A stretch of 64,000 bases of DNA from Crocinitomix sp. (GTDB lineage Bacteria > Bacteroidota > Bacteroidia > Flavobacteriales_D > Crocinitomicaceae): NCBI GenBank assembly GCA_013138735.1, contig WTCE01000013.1, positions 1 to 64,000 on the forward strand, given 5' to 3'. The first letter of the stretch is position 1, and every line of letters begins with the position of its first letter. Below the pieces are notes generated by a model. The model worked only from the letters and a program-made list of their open reading frames with translations. It did no database searches and had not been told where the DNA came from. Below, piece after piece: positions 8,630 through 17,003 of this stretch. A program made the position numbers and the translations under genes.

Positions 8630-9061
8630 ATGAAAACTAGCCTCTTGTTTCTTTTATTGAGCTTAACAACATATTCTGACGCATGCACTTGTTTTAACGT
8701 TCCGGAAGCCATTGACAGTGCAATAGTAAATAACCCACAAGTCGAACTGTTTACTGGGAGAATTATTTCGCGGAAAAGAATGTCAATCGAATCAGGTCGA
8801 TCATATTTCGTTTACACCGTCAAAATAAAAAAGAGGTTTACTTTGAATTCCGAAGAACGAAAAATTCAGATAATTAGTGCAACGCAATCATCCGCTTGCG
8901 GCTATCGATTTGCAGTTGGTAAAAAATATTTAATCTCAACAGGTAAAGTTAACGAAGCAAGCGGAATGCGACATACAAGTATTTGCAGAAGGAATGTTCT
9001 TGTAAAAGAGACTCAGAAAGAATTAGAATTAATTCAATCCATTGTAGAAAACGGCTCCTAA
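8630..9061 (+). CDS. secreted TIMP/netrin-like (NTR fold) protein, 5' side replaced by IS3
   Basis: This 143-aa protein begins with a signal peptide (MKTSLLFLLLSLTTYSDA) followed directly by CTCFNVPEAIDSAI. An N-terminal Cys-x-Cys right after signal cleavage, a beta-rich middle (VELFTGRIISRK, YTVKIKKRF) and CGYRFAVGKKYLIST are the hallmarks of bacterial TIMP-like/NTR domains. Animal TIMPs inhibit metalloproteases; the function in bacteria is unproven. An ATG at 8618 inside the IS repeat would add MVCP, but 8630 gives the clean signal peptide. The IS insertion has removed the native ribosome-binding site and promoter, so the gene may be silent or driven from the IS. Confidence 0.7.
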   Translation: MKTSLLFLLLSLTTYSDACTCFNVPEAIDSAIVNNPQVELFTGRIISRKRMSIESGRSYFVYTVKIKKRFTLNSEERKIQIISATQSSACGYRFAVGKKYLISTGKVNEASGMRHTSICRRNVLVKETQKELELIQSIVENGS

Positions 9062-9206
9062 CATACCAAGCAAAGTTCACATCACCCTTTGCCTACGCAA
9101 AAGACTCCCATTTTCTTGTCCAAAGTCCTGGGGCGCGTGCGACTGGAACGCCAACGCACTCCGAGCGGCATTTGAAAAAATGCCTAACTTTAAGGTTAAT
9201 TGAGAT

Positions 9207-9617
9207 ATGAAGAAATCTGGAATTATAATCACAACTTGTTTGATAATCGTTGCTTTGATAAGCTGCTCAATTATCCCTGACGAGAAAGTCGACCACAGAA
9301 TTGGCACTTTTAAATACGCAGACAAACTGGATGACATTACTATACACAGGACTGAGCATAAGCAATACGAATATAATTCTGACTCCACTCAGATCTTGAT
9401 TTATGACGTGAAATGGATTAATGACGAGGAGTTTTGGTTGACTTTTAGTCATGACATTGGTTATAAGGGAAAGAAATGTCTTGATCCTGGAGATGTTATC
9501 CAATCGACAATTACTGATATTGATAAAATAGGCTATACTTGTAATTGGACTACAGAAAATTGTGGAAATGGTAAGTCATCATTCAGAAAAATCAGTAATA
9601 CCCCTAACAAAAAGTAA
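9207..9617 (+). CDS. hypothetical lipoprotein
   Basis: This 136-aa protein has a lipoprotein signal, MKKSGIIITTCLIIVALISC, with lipobox ISC at residue 20. The mature part is short, beta-strand-like and rich in charged residues (IDKIGYTCNWTTENCGNG near the end, with two Cys that could form a disulfide). I recognise no family. It follows a 145-bp gene-free stretch that has unusually GC-rich patches (GGGGCGCGTGCGACTGG) and a small hairpin at 9167-9184 (GGCATTT/AAATGCC). This suggests that the gene arrived as an accessory unit. Confidence 0.65.
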   Translation: MKKSGIIITTCLIIVALISCSIIPDEKVDHRIGTFKYADKLDDITIHRTEHKQYEYNSDSTQILIYDVKWINDEEFWLTFSHDIGYKGKKCLDPGDVIQSTITDIDKIGYTCNWTTENCGNGKSSFRKISNTPNKK

Positions 9618-9724
9618 ACATCATTTAAAATGGTGCTTATTCAAGTGTTAAATGCCAATTTAAAAATGATTGCTGAGCCTTCATCATCCTACTTAAACAA
9701 ATGCCATAAAAACTAGAAATATAC

Positions 9725-10714
9725 ATGAACCACCCCGTTATTGATCTCCATTGCGATTTGCTCGCATATATGCTAAACATGCCCGACCCAGACCCTTTCA
9801 AACAAGAAGGAATTGGCTGTTCTTTTCCAGCACTGGCTGAAGGAAATGTGAAACTGCAAGTGATGGCCATTTTTACGCTTACCAAAAAGGGAAGTGCAGC
9901 ATTGGCTCTAAGACAGAGCGAAATCTTTGAATCCTTCCTTTCCAAATACCCGACTCATTGCACCTTGGTACATGACGTAAGTACCTTGAGTCAAATTGCA
10001 ACTTCATCCAAATTGGGGATGATTGCAGCGATTGAAAATGCCTCTGGATTTTGCGAAGAGGATGAGCCGCTGGAAATTGGGTTTGAGCGATTGGAGCAAA
10101 TCATCAGCAACACTGCACGTATCTTATACATTGGATTTACGCACAATACGGAAAACAGATTTGGCGGAGGAAATTACAGCGAAATAGGATTAAAGGAAGA
10201 TGGAAAAAAATTGCTCCAGTATTTGAATGGAAAAAAAATTGCGGTCGATTTCTCACATAACAGTGATGCCTTATCCAAAGACATCCTAGATTACCTTTCA
10301 AAACACAATTTGGAAGTGCCTATCTTAGCCAGTCATTCGAATTACCGCAAGGTCCTTAATCATGTGCGTAACCTGCCGGACGACATTGCAAAAGATATCA
10401 TCCAACGAGGAGGAATCATTGGAGTTAATTTTTTGAGGGCATTTGTAAACAACGAGGACCCCAATGCGCTTTACCGTCATATCAACCACGGAATTGAACT
10501 TGGAGGTGTCAACTCTATTTGCTTTGGAGCTGATTATTTCAGTACAGACCGTCATCCTGACCAATCAAGAATTCCATTTTACTTTAAGGAGCATGCTAAT
10601 GCAAGTTGTTACCCGTCCATTATTGAAGAGGTATCCCGTCAGGTTTCACCAGAAGTCATTGAGGGTATCAGTAATAAAAATGTGATGAATTATCTAATTA
10701 ACCTTTGGAAGTAA
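9725..10714 (+). CDS. membrane dipeptidase, peptidase family M19
   Basis: This 329-aa zinc hydrolase would cleave dipeptides. The metal-site motif HxD appears at residues 9-11 (VIDLHCDLLAYML). The bridging Glu region is MIAAIENASGFCEE near 102, and the later His ligands and loops are YIGFTHNTENRFGGG, VDFSHNSD and PILASHSNYRKV. The TIM-barrel end is GVNSICFGADYFS. No signal peptide is seen, so it is probably cytoplasmic, as in many Bacteroidota homologues. Length is close to the family's usual 320-400. It stands alone between unrelated genes. Confidence 0.9.
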   Translation: MNHPVIDLHCDLLAYMLNMPDPDPFKQEGIGCSFPALAEGNVKLQVMAIFTLTKKGSAALALRQSEIFESFLSKYPTHCTLVHDVSTLSQIATSSKLGMIAAIENASGFCEEDEPLEIGFERLEQIISNTARILYIGFTHNTENRFGGGNYSEIGLKEDGKKLLQYLNGKKIAVDFSHNSDALSKDILDYLSKHNLEVPILASHSNYRKVLNHVRNLPDDIAKDIIQRGGIIGVNFLRAFVNNEDPNALYRHINHGIELGGVNSICFGADYFSTDRHPDQSRIPFYFKEHANASCYPSIIEEVSRQVSPEVIEGISNKNVMNYLINLWK

Positions 10715-10892
10715 ATTTCAGACCAACATTATTAGGGGAAAGCAAAAAGAAACTAGTCCTATATATTTAAATAAACACTTGGCTGGTCGGCAGTATTTTA
10801 AAATTGGAAGAGAACAGTCTACAATGCCGTATAAAATTCATAACTTCGATTCAAATCATATGCAAAACCACTCTGCCTGATAATCGAATCAA

Positions 10893-11198
10893 ATGAAAAA
10901 CTGCTTATTACTAGGCCGAAAGGTCACCGTTTTAGCGACTTTAAAAGAACAAATTGAACGAAAAGATATCAATCTAACTTTTGGTACTTCCTTAGAAGAA
11001 GTCGAAAACGCATTTAAAAAGAATCAATTTGAAGTTGTGATAATGGGGGCAGGTCTTGAATTAGTTGATAGACTTGAGATTATTAACTACATTTTTACGA
11101 CTAGTAAATCAACAACCGTTCACATGAAAGATTGGGATTCTGGACCAGGCGGTATGATCCCATTTGTTAATGGCATCCTAAATGGTTTGACTGATTAG
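10893..11198 (+). CDS. hypothetical protein, small Rossmann-like fold
   Basis: The 101 residues read as alternating strands and helices: KVTVLATLKEQIERK, then TFGTSLEEVENAFKKNQFEV, then VVIMGAGLELVDRLEI, and finally TVHMKDWDSGPGGMIPFVNG. The pattern resembles a receiver or Rossmann half-domain, but the Asp phosphorylation site is not present. Similar short proteins occur in Bacteroidota near environmental-response genes. I cannot assign a function. A start at 10893 fits, with no other ATG upstream in frame. Confidence 0.6.
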   Translation: MKNCLLLGRKVTVLATLKEQIERKDINLTFGTSLEEVENAFKKNQFEVVIMGAGLELVDRLEIINYIFTTSKSTTVHMKDWDSGPGGMIPFVNGILNGLTD

Positions 11199-11232
11199 GA
11201 TAAAAAACATTATTGCAATCAATCAAAATCCC

Positions 11233-12009
11233 ATGAGAAAATCCTTATTACTTATTTTAACCTGTTTTCAACTCTTTAGTTGTAATAACACCATAAAAGA
11301 CTCAGAACCACCTAAAAATGAGGACATCTCTAAAATTAATTATCAAGAAAAAATTGACTCACTAAAAATTTTAGAGATTGAACTTGAAAAAAAGTGGGTA
11401 ACCTCTAAAGCTCTTGGAGAACCTGAAGAACACATAGATTCCTTAAGCGATCAGCTATCGATAGTCCTACATTTAAAGGATAGTTATAAAATGCAACTAA
11501 GGGGTGAATTCCCAATCATGATACAAACTGACACTAATAATTGCGGTCCTACTTGTATCAAAATGATTTCAGAACATTACGGTATTCATAGAGAGATAGC
11601 CGTATTTAATGAAATAGTTAAACTTGATTCAAATGGCACTACAATAGATAAATTAGTCGCTGCGGGGAGACAATTAAATTTCACGTCTGAAAAACACATC
11701 ATTACTTATAAGCAGCTTCTCGAATTGAACGCTTTTCCGTTGATCATTCATTGGAACAGTAATCATTTTGTTGTCGTGTATAAAGCCAATGAAAATAAAG
11801 TTTGGGTGGCTGATCCTGTACTAGGCCATGTGGAATATTCAAGGAGTTATTTTTGTAAACATTGGGTGCATCTTGATGGCCCTGCTATAGGCCACGGAAA
11901 AGCAATAACCTTTATCCCAAATGAGACATTTTATAAACGAGGACTGCAATTGGACTTAGATCAAGACTTATTTGATAAGTTTTTAACTGATTCGACGAAG
12001 GTGGATTGA
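11233..12009 (+). CDS. lipoprotein with a C39-like cysteine peptidase domain
   Basis: This 258-aa protein has a lipoprotein signal (MRKSLLLILTCFQLFSCNN, Cys17) and a coiled segment (residues 35-80). A papain-like C39 domain follows: catalytic Cys in TNNCGPTCIKMISEHYG, His in HWNSNHFVVVYKA and Asp in KVWVADPVLGHVEYS. The family (bacteriocin-processing peptidase) usually cuts double-Gly leaders inside ABC exporters. This one has no ABC or membrane domain and is lipid-anchored, so it probably acts in the periplasm. It could be a processing or degrading enzyme, or a catalytically altered relative. It lies 32 kb from the Gly-Gly precursor in this window. Confidence 0.75.
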   Translation: MRKSLLLILTCFQLFSCNNTIKDSEPPKNEDISKINYQEKIDSLKILEIELEKKWVTSKALGEPEEHIDSLSDQLSIVLHLKDSYKMQLRGEFPIMIQTDTNNCGPTCIKMISEHYGIHREIAVFNEIVKLDSNGTTIDKLVAAGRQLNFTSEKHIITYKQLLELNAFPLIIHWNSNHFVVVYKANENKVWVADPVLGHVEYSRSYFCKHWVHLDGPAIGHGKAITFIPNETFYKRGLQLDLDQDLFDKFLTDSTKVD

Positions 12010-12088
12010 TAAAAAGAAATTTCGTAAACAGAAAGTTGAATTTATTGATATTCCTTACTTTGTATAATTGAAGTTATAACCATAGAAG

Positions 12089-12661
12089 ATGGTAAAACTA
12101 ACAGTAGAAAAAAGAATGGAAAACCTGAAAGAAGTAAAGAATTTTATAGGACAATTTTTGAAAAAAGAAGCTGACTGCTGGGATAAACATGACCTCAATG
12201 ATTTAGACGATTATAATCAGTCCGTAAGTGCATTATACGCTATGGCAATTGATGATTTGAATGAAGGTTTTGGGATTTTGAGAAAAAAAAAGCTCCGTCA
12301 AAAGGATGAACCGCAGAAATATATGCCAGGCCATTTATTCAAACTGAGTTTGTATAGTAATGACATCTATGGTGATATGTGGATAGCTTATGCTTCTGGT
12401 AGAAGCTCCATAAGTGATCCTAAAGGACATGGCTTTTGGCGCGGTTATATCATTTCAACAATTGATGATAAGCTAAAAATCATTGGTTTAATGTCTGTTG
12501 TCTTAAGCGAGATGGACATGGAGCCAGTGGGCTGGGGAAAAAGTCTTTACAATCCAGCCAATCTGAATATCAACGATTTTGGAGAATTCGTAGGAACCGA
12601 GCGATATGATACCCCAGAGGATGATGGGTTTTCGATTCAGGATTATTTAGAAGATAAATGA
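12089..12661 (+). CDS. hypothetical cytoplasmic protein
   Basis: This 190-aa protein has no signal peptide or membrane segment. It starts with a helical part (residues 1-65) and then a beta-rich part (HLFKLSLYSNDIYGDMWIAY, FWRGYIISTIDDKLKIIGLM). The second half resembles the NTF2/SnoaL-type immunity-like folds found in Bacteroidota small hypothetical proteins, but no defining motif is visible. It ends DGFSIQDYLEDK. Nearest neighbours are of unknown function, so context does not help. Confidence 0.6.
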   Translation: MVKLTVEKRMENLKEVKNFIGQFLKKEADCWDKHDLNDLDDYNQSVSALYAMAIDDLNEGFGILRKKKLRQKDEPQKYMPGHLFKLSLYSNDIYGDMWIAYASGRSSISDPKGHGFWRGYIISTIDDKLKIIGLMSVVLSEMDMEPVGWGKSLYNPANLNINDFGEFVGTERYDTPEDDGFSIQDYLEDK

Positions 12662-12768
12662 CACTTGCTACCGCGAGACCTGTATCTCATCCGCATAGAT
12701 AGCTAAGGCAGCACTCCAACGGCATAAATGCTTAAATTTATTCAACCATTAGCAATAATAGAAGAAAT

Positions 12769-13875
12769 ATGAAAAGATTAATCTTTATTATAGCATTGTT
12801 TTATCTTTCAATACCACTCTTGCACGCTCAGAAGGGCAATAACATAAACTTCATTAAGGGGCCAGAGCGCGTTGTTTACATTGATAATTCGTATCTGACT
12901 TGGGTCACAATTGAATTCGAAGGAGATAGTTTAAAAGGTAGTTCAGTTCCAAATAGCTATGAGATAGGAGGAGAAAACTATCAGATTATAAAGTATCGTT
13001 ACCCAGTCACCCAATATGGGAATACCTCAAGCACCGAAAAGGAAATTGAATTGCTCAAGTACTATATGGATTACGAACTTGATTATTTGCAAGACTCAGT
13101 TTTTGAAAAGCAAGTGAAGTCCGACCATGAAATATTTCTCAACACAAGCGGAAAACGATTTCTCCTATGGAAGTATAAAATGCCAAAGGTTGATGTCAAA
13201 GACGCTCCAGAAATAACCGATTTTGTGGAATGGCATTTGTTTCTGAGTTGCGTATGCAACGGATATGTTTGTGGCGTAAATATTCAATCGTATGAGTCTG
13301 ACAAAATAGACGAGAAAATTGCAAAAATTAAGGCTGTGGCTGAGCGGTTTAGCATATATGGATCTGAAATTGATACTGACGCGCTGTGGTACATGATTGA
13401 TGCGCGTAAGGACACTTCTGACATGCAGTTAACTGACACACTCAAAAACTATGAACTAGACATTCCGAAATGGGCTAACATATGCAAAACCAATGCGGAA
13501 AATTTCTGGATTGCCACATTGCCAAACATAGACAACGTAAAAAATGCGGTAACTCTTAAGTCGTTTGACAAGGCGGATTATGATTCATTTGAAGCCTTTA
13601 ATAAAAAACATATTACGGGAATAACTATTGGTGATAAAACAGGTAAATCTGGGACTTGGATTTTAAGAAAGGAGCTTGAAAAACCCGCGAATTGTAACGG
13701 TGTTTCCTACAAAGTAGACATCATGAATGGTAAAATGCTCTATCAATGTCAATACGTGACATTTTACTCTAAATCAACGTACTTTTTATTAACCTTTTTT
13801 TCTACTGAAAAGACCTATACGGCTAACGTAGGTAAATTCAATGAATTCATTAATGGGTTTAGAGTCTTCAATTAG
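12769..13875 (+). CDS. secreted hypothetical protein
   Basis: A signal peptide (MKRLIFIIALFYLSIPLLHA, cut before QKG) precedes a 348-residue mature domain with no recognised motif. The body alternates beta-rich segments and contains a Cys-rich patch, LFLSCVCNGYVCGVNIQ, near residue 162. The end is strand-rich. The next gene, a small membrane protein, starts 17 bases after its stop, so they probably share a transcript. No T9SS sorting domain is present at the C-terminus, so it should stay in the periplasm. Confidence 0.65.
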   Translation: MKRLIFIIALFYLSIPLLHAQKGNNINFIKGPERVVYIDNSYLTWVTIEFEGDSLKGSSVPNSYEIGGENYQIIKYRYPVTQYGNTSSTEKEIELLKYYMDYELDYLQDSVFEKQVKSDHEIFLNTSGKRFLLWKYKMPKVDVKDAPEITDFVEWHLFLSCVCNGYVCGVNIQSYESDKIDEKIAKIKAVAERFSIYGSEIDTDALWYMIDARKDTSDMQLTDTLKNYELDIPKWANICKTNAENFWIATLPNIDNVKNAVTLKSFDKADYDSFEAFNKKHITGITIGDKTGKSGTWILRKELEKPANCNGVSYKVDIMNGKMLYQCQYVTFYSKSTYFLLTFFSTEKTYTANVGKFNEFINGFRVFN

Positions 13876-13892
13876 TAAAGCACGCATGATTT

Positions 13893-14303
13893 ATGGATCT
13901 TATAATTATTGGACTTAGTATTGGATTAGGACTCCCCTTCTTTCTTCTGTATTCTAGAAAAAAGACATGGTTTAAGGAAACATACATCTATGTTTTAAAC
14001 GCATTGCTTTGTGTAATTGGGCTTATATTGGCATTCGCTGAACAAAGTCAAGAATTCTATTTGCTTGCATGGTGCTTAATGTGTCCAATTGTTGTTTTTC
14101 TATTTGACAGAATTTTTAAGAAATACTCAGAGAAAAAGAACGGACGTGACTTTATTCTTTGGCTTAGATATTCAGATGAAATTAATTGGAGCGTTGCTGC
14201 TAAAAATCCGCATGTTATGGTTTTGGATAAAATCATTTCAGTTACGCTACTTACTGTCCTAATTGGACTTGTAAGTGCTGGGGCGGTCATTTTTGGGAAA
14301 TAA
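13893..14303 (+). CDS. small integral membrane protein
   Basis: The 136 residues contain four likely transmembrane helices: IIIGLSIGLGLPFFLLY, IYVLNALLCVIGLILAF, FYLLAWCLMCPIVVFLF and VTLLTVLIGLVSAGAVIFG. A cytoplasmic basic loop (RIFKKYSEKKNGRD) lies between helices 3 and 4. No family is recognised. It follows the secreted hypothetical protein with a 17-bp gap. Confidence 0.65.
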   Translation: MDLIIIGLSIGLGLPFFLLYSRKKTWFKETYIYVLNALLCVIGLILAFAEQSQEFYLLAWCLMCPIVVFLFDRIFKKYSEKKNGRDFILWLRYSDEINWSVAAKNPHVMVLDKIISVTLLTVLIGLVSAGAVIFGK

Positions 14304-14313
14304 AAAACTTTGA

Positions 14314-14344
14314 TTGGGGACAGCCGTACAAATGGCTACATTTG
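14314..14344 (+). promoter_or_regulatory. Bacteroidota-type promoter upstream of 14375
   Basis: TTG at 14314-14316 is followed after 20 bases by TACATTTG at 14337-14344, matching the -33 TTG / -7 TAnnTTTG pattern of flavobacterial housekeeping promoters. It lies 30 bases before the start of the next gene. Confidence 0.5.
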
Positions 14345-14374
14345 CTAAACCATTAAGAAGCAATTATTAATACA

Positions 14375-15274
14375 ATGAAAAATATTATTCTTTTATTCGC
14401 CACTTTGCTAAGCTTCTGCTCTTTTGGTCAAGGGCAGTATGTTGATATCCCTCGAACAAAAATTTCAATTCCCCAATTAGAAGGATTCAAATTAGATTCT
14501 ATCTCGGCGGTATTAATAAATACTAAGAATAATACGGAGGTCATTCAGTTTTATGATCTTGATGGCGGTAATTTCGAGTCGAACACAAGAAGTTTTTCAA
14601 AAGAAGGTCTTGAAGAAAAAGGAGTGTCAGTACCCTTAATCAAAGATACAGTTGTTGCTCAATATCAAGCTGTTTTTGCAGTAGTTTCGAGTGAATACAA
14701 AGGTATAGAAATGGCAATGCTTGTGTTTGGAAACGAACATTTTTCCGCAATGGTCAACGCTATTTATTCTTTTGACAGAAGTGACGCGGACAAAGAAAAA
14801 ATACAAGAGGCTATGCTCGGCATAAAATATGACATTCATAAAAATGTAAATCCTTTTGAAGGCGTAAAGTTCAAATCCGTAAATAACGAAGACTTTCAAT
14901 ATGAATCATTTGCAACCAACCTTTATATTTACTCAAACCAAAAGGATACTAGCGAAAAAGTAATTGTATTACAATTGCCATATAGCCCAGGTCAAACATT
15001 GATGCAAGTAGCAGCTAATTCACTTTTACAGGGTAAGTCTGAAGGTTGGGAAGACCTTAATCTTACATCTGAAACCTATTGTCATGCCGATAAAACAACT
15101 TGCTACGCCATAGGTGGGACATGCACTATAAAAGGAGAAAAAAGAGTGTTCCATTACCAATTCATAACAGACAAAAAGTCTGTCGTCATAGCCGTGCTCG
15201 CCGGGATTACTGGATCAAAATCAGCCATTTCTGATCAAGCTAAATATTTTACGGAAGGAATTCTTCTGAAATAG
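14375..15274 (+). CDS. secreted hypothetical protein
   Basis: This 299-aa protein has a signal peptide (MKNIILLFATLLSFCSFGQG) and an otherwise unassigned periplasmic domain. The region VDIPRTKISIPQLEGFKLDS opens the mature part. Two halves can be seen, with the second starting near NVNPFEGVKFKSV, and a Cys pair in YCHADKTTCYAIGGTC. It resembles small chaperone-like or dimeric ferredoxin-like secreted proteins of Bacteroidota, but this is guesswork. It has its own promoter and is not part of the operon upstream. Confidence 0.6.
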   Translation: MKNIILLFATLLSFCSFGQGQYVDIPRTKISIPQLEGFKLDSISAVLINTKNNTEVIQFYDLDGGNFESNTRSFSKEGLEEKGVSVPLIKDTVVAQYQAVFAVVSSEYKGIEMAMLVFGNEHFSAMVNAIYSFDRSDADKEKIQEAMLGIKYDIHKNVNPFEGVKFKSVNNEDFQYESFATNLYIYSNQKDTSEKVIVLQLPYSPGQTLMQVAANSLLQGKSEGWEDLNLTSETYCHADKTTCYAIGGTCTIKGEKRVFHYQFITDKKSVVIAVLAGITGSKSAISDQAKYFTEGILLK

Positions 15275-15307
15275 AAATGACTAATTTTAATCAAGCCGTC
15301 ATAATCA

Positions 15308-15391
15308 ATGAGACAAAAAACTTTCACTAAAGAAAATGGAGAAGTGATTTCACTTCCTCTCGTCGAATTAGAACGAACGCCATTACAATGA
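15308..15391 (+). CDS. short ORF overlapping the broken dioxygenase gene
   Basis: An ATG-started frame of 27 codons (MRQKTFTKENGEVISLPLVE and seven more residues) ends in a TGA that overlaps the next ATG (ATGA at 15388-15391). The arrangement would couple translation to the downstream gene. It could be an upstream leader peptide, a residue of a deleted gene or chance. The amino-acid composition looks coding, but I recognise no family. Confidence 0.3.
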   Translation: MRQKTFTKENGEVISLPLVELERTPLQ

Positions 15392-16079
15392 ATAAGATAA
15401 CAGAATTTGATCTAAAAGGCTTTGCAGTATATCTGAAGTTTATAATTCTGTTGAAATTAATCAGTTACGAAGCATTCTTGACGCCTATTGCGCGCAATTA
15501 GATCAAAATAAACCGGTTCATGCTATTCGACGAGCTGTAGAAAAAATTCTAGCATTAAATACGATTCTCTGGAATGAGAATTTAAAAAGTCTAATTTCAG
15601 AAATTGGAGGATCTGACTTCTTCTTATGCAAAGCAATTTATTTTGATAAACCAGCCGAATCTAACTGGTTTGTAGGATATCATCAAGACCTAAGCATTTC
15701 GGTTAGTGAAAAACACGAATTGAAGAACTATAAAAATTGGACAAAAAAAGAGGAACAAATAAGTGTTCAACCGCCTCTTGATATACTCGAAAATATTTTG
15801 ACCCTGCGCGTTCATTTAGATGACACAAACGAAAATAATGGTGCCTTGAAACTAATACCTTCGTCGCATAAATGGGGTGTAAAAAGAATTCAAGAAATTT
15901 CAAAAGAAACTGAGGAATTGTGTGACGTTCCAGCAGGTGCCGTCATGTTAATGAAACCACTCACCTTTCATGCTTCAAGTCGCTCGAAAGTTCAGAAAAG
16001 AAGGCGTGTATTGCACCTTGAATTCAGTAATCGTGAATTGCAAACACCATTGGAGTGGAATGAAAAATTGGTAATTTGA
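15388..16079 (+). pseudogene. phytanoyl-CoA dioxygenase-family gene with a one-base frameshift
   Basis: Members of this Fe(II)/2-oxoglutarate-dependent family hydroxylate small metabolites. Frame 1 starts MNKITEFDLKGFAV and then runs into a stop at about 15500. A different frame carries the rest from about 15441 (ISEVYNSVEINQLRSILDAY) to 16079. The second frame contains the iron ligands YHQD and a distal H in TFHASSR followed by basic residues, so only the joint at 15430-15441 is damaged, by the loss of one base (or the gain of two). Either the gene is newly inactive or this is a sequencing error. No function should be assumed for the present locus. Confidence 0.8.
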
Positions 16080-16236
16080 AAAGCACCATAGTGCTTAACA
16101 CCCCAAATATTTATCCAATAAACCAATGAGTTTTACGCTAGGATGACTTTGTAGCCAGTTTTTGGTTGTTCGATCTTAAGCGATTACGTTTCTGCACTTT
16201 AATATTCAAGACAACAATCCTCCTACTCTTCCGTTA

Positions 16237-16857
16237 TTGGTAAATACCATAACTCACCCCCTGTTAAAAGGCTATAAATTGCCATTATTGCTTGCTTTGC
16301 TTTTATGTTTGGAAGGAATCATTTATTTATGGGCCGTTTGGACAGTAGAAGATCCTGACTTTATATTTGAAAAATGTACCCGTAATTCAGGCAGAGTTTC
16401 TGCAGCACTTAATCTAATGATTCTTGTCATGGTGGGTTATTATGGTCTTAAAAAAATGTATGCACATGAGCGTTTAAAAAATACATTTTGGAAGTTAATG
16501 ACCTTGTTCGCCGTCAATCATATCATCCATTTTTTCTACATTTTTAAGAATTTCAAAAGCAAAGAAGTCGAACTCGTACTTTCCGAAAATAAGCATGGCA
16601 TAATTACATTTGTTTTCATTTTATTGTTCCCGATTATTCTGTGGTCTTATAAGAAATTGAATAAAATACTCTATATCGCTATCATCCTGCATCTTTTCAA
16701 TGCAACGTCCTTCATGATTAAGACCTTTTATGGTAAAATAAAACCTGAAAAGCCAGCCTATCTCCACCAAATTGGAATTGGTATAATGTGCGCAGTTTTA
16801 GTTTATATTTTGTACAGGGTCCTGCGTGAAAACAAAAAGGACGCACGTTTGAATTAG
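16237..16857 (+). CDS. multi-pass membrane protein of unknown function
   Basis: This 206-aa protein has about six transmembrane helices: PLLLALLLCLEGIIYLWAVW, ALNLMILVMVGYYGL, LMTLFAVNHIIHFFYIF, IITFVFILLFPIILWSY, ILYIAIILHLFNATSF and IGIMCAVLVYILYRVL. The apparent start is TTG at 16237 (LVNTITHP in the sequence, initiated as Met). There is no better ATG before the first helix. No motif identifies a family. Confidence 0.6.
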   Translation: MVNTITHPLLKGYKLPLLLALLLCLEGIIYLWAVWTVEDPDFIFEKCTRNSGRVSAALNLMILVMVGYYGLKKMYAHERLKNTFWKLMTLFAVNHIIHFFYIFKNFKSKEVELVLSENKHGIITFVFILLFPIILWSYKKLNKILYIAIILHLFNATSFMIKTFYGKIKPEKPAYLHQIGIGIMCAVLVYILYRVLRENKKDARLN

Positions 16858-16966
16858 CAATATAAAATTTAAGGAACGCTTCCTCTGATTGAATCAAATG
16901 TCAAAATTTATGTCAAATATTTTATAGACAAATGATTAATTACAGCTTCAAAAAACATAAAACATC

Positions 16967-16974
16967 TATATTTG
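16967..16974 (+). promoter_or_regulatory. TAnnTTTG promoter box upstream of the symporter
   Basis: TATATTTG at 16967-16974 fits the flavobacterial -7 box exactly and lies 30 bases before the ATG of the symporter gene. The -33 element is weak (TTC at 16946-16948 is the nearest approximation). Confidence 0.5.
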
Positions 16975-17003
16975 CCTGAAGGTTTCCAAATAAACCGTAG
17001 AAC

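Noticed and set aside
8983-9210. 75-codon ORF spanning the end of the TIMP-like gene and the next gap
   Set aside because: It begins inside the TIMP-like gene in another frame and runs over GC-rich noncoding sequence without coding features.
9077-9388. Minus-strand 103-codon ORF over the lipoprotein at 9207
   Set aside because: It overlaps a gene with a clear lipoprotein signal and shows no domain.
10464-10685. ORF within the M19 dipeptidase in another frame
   Set aside because: It is fully contained in a well-supported enzyme gene.
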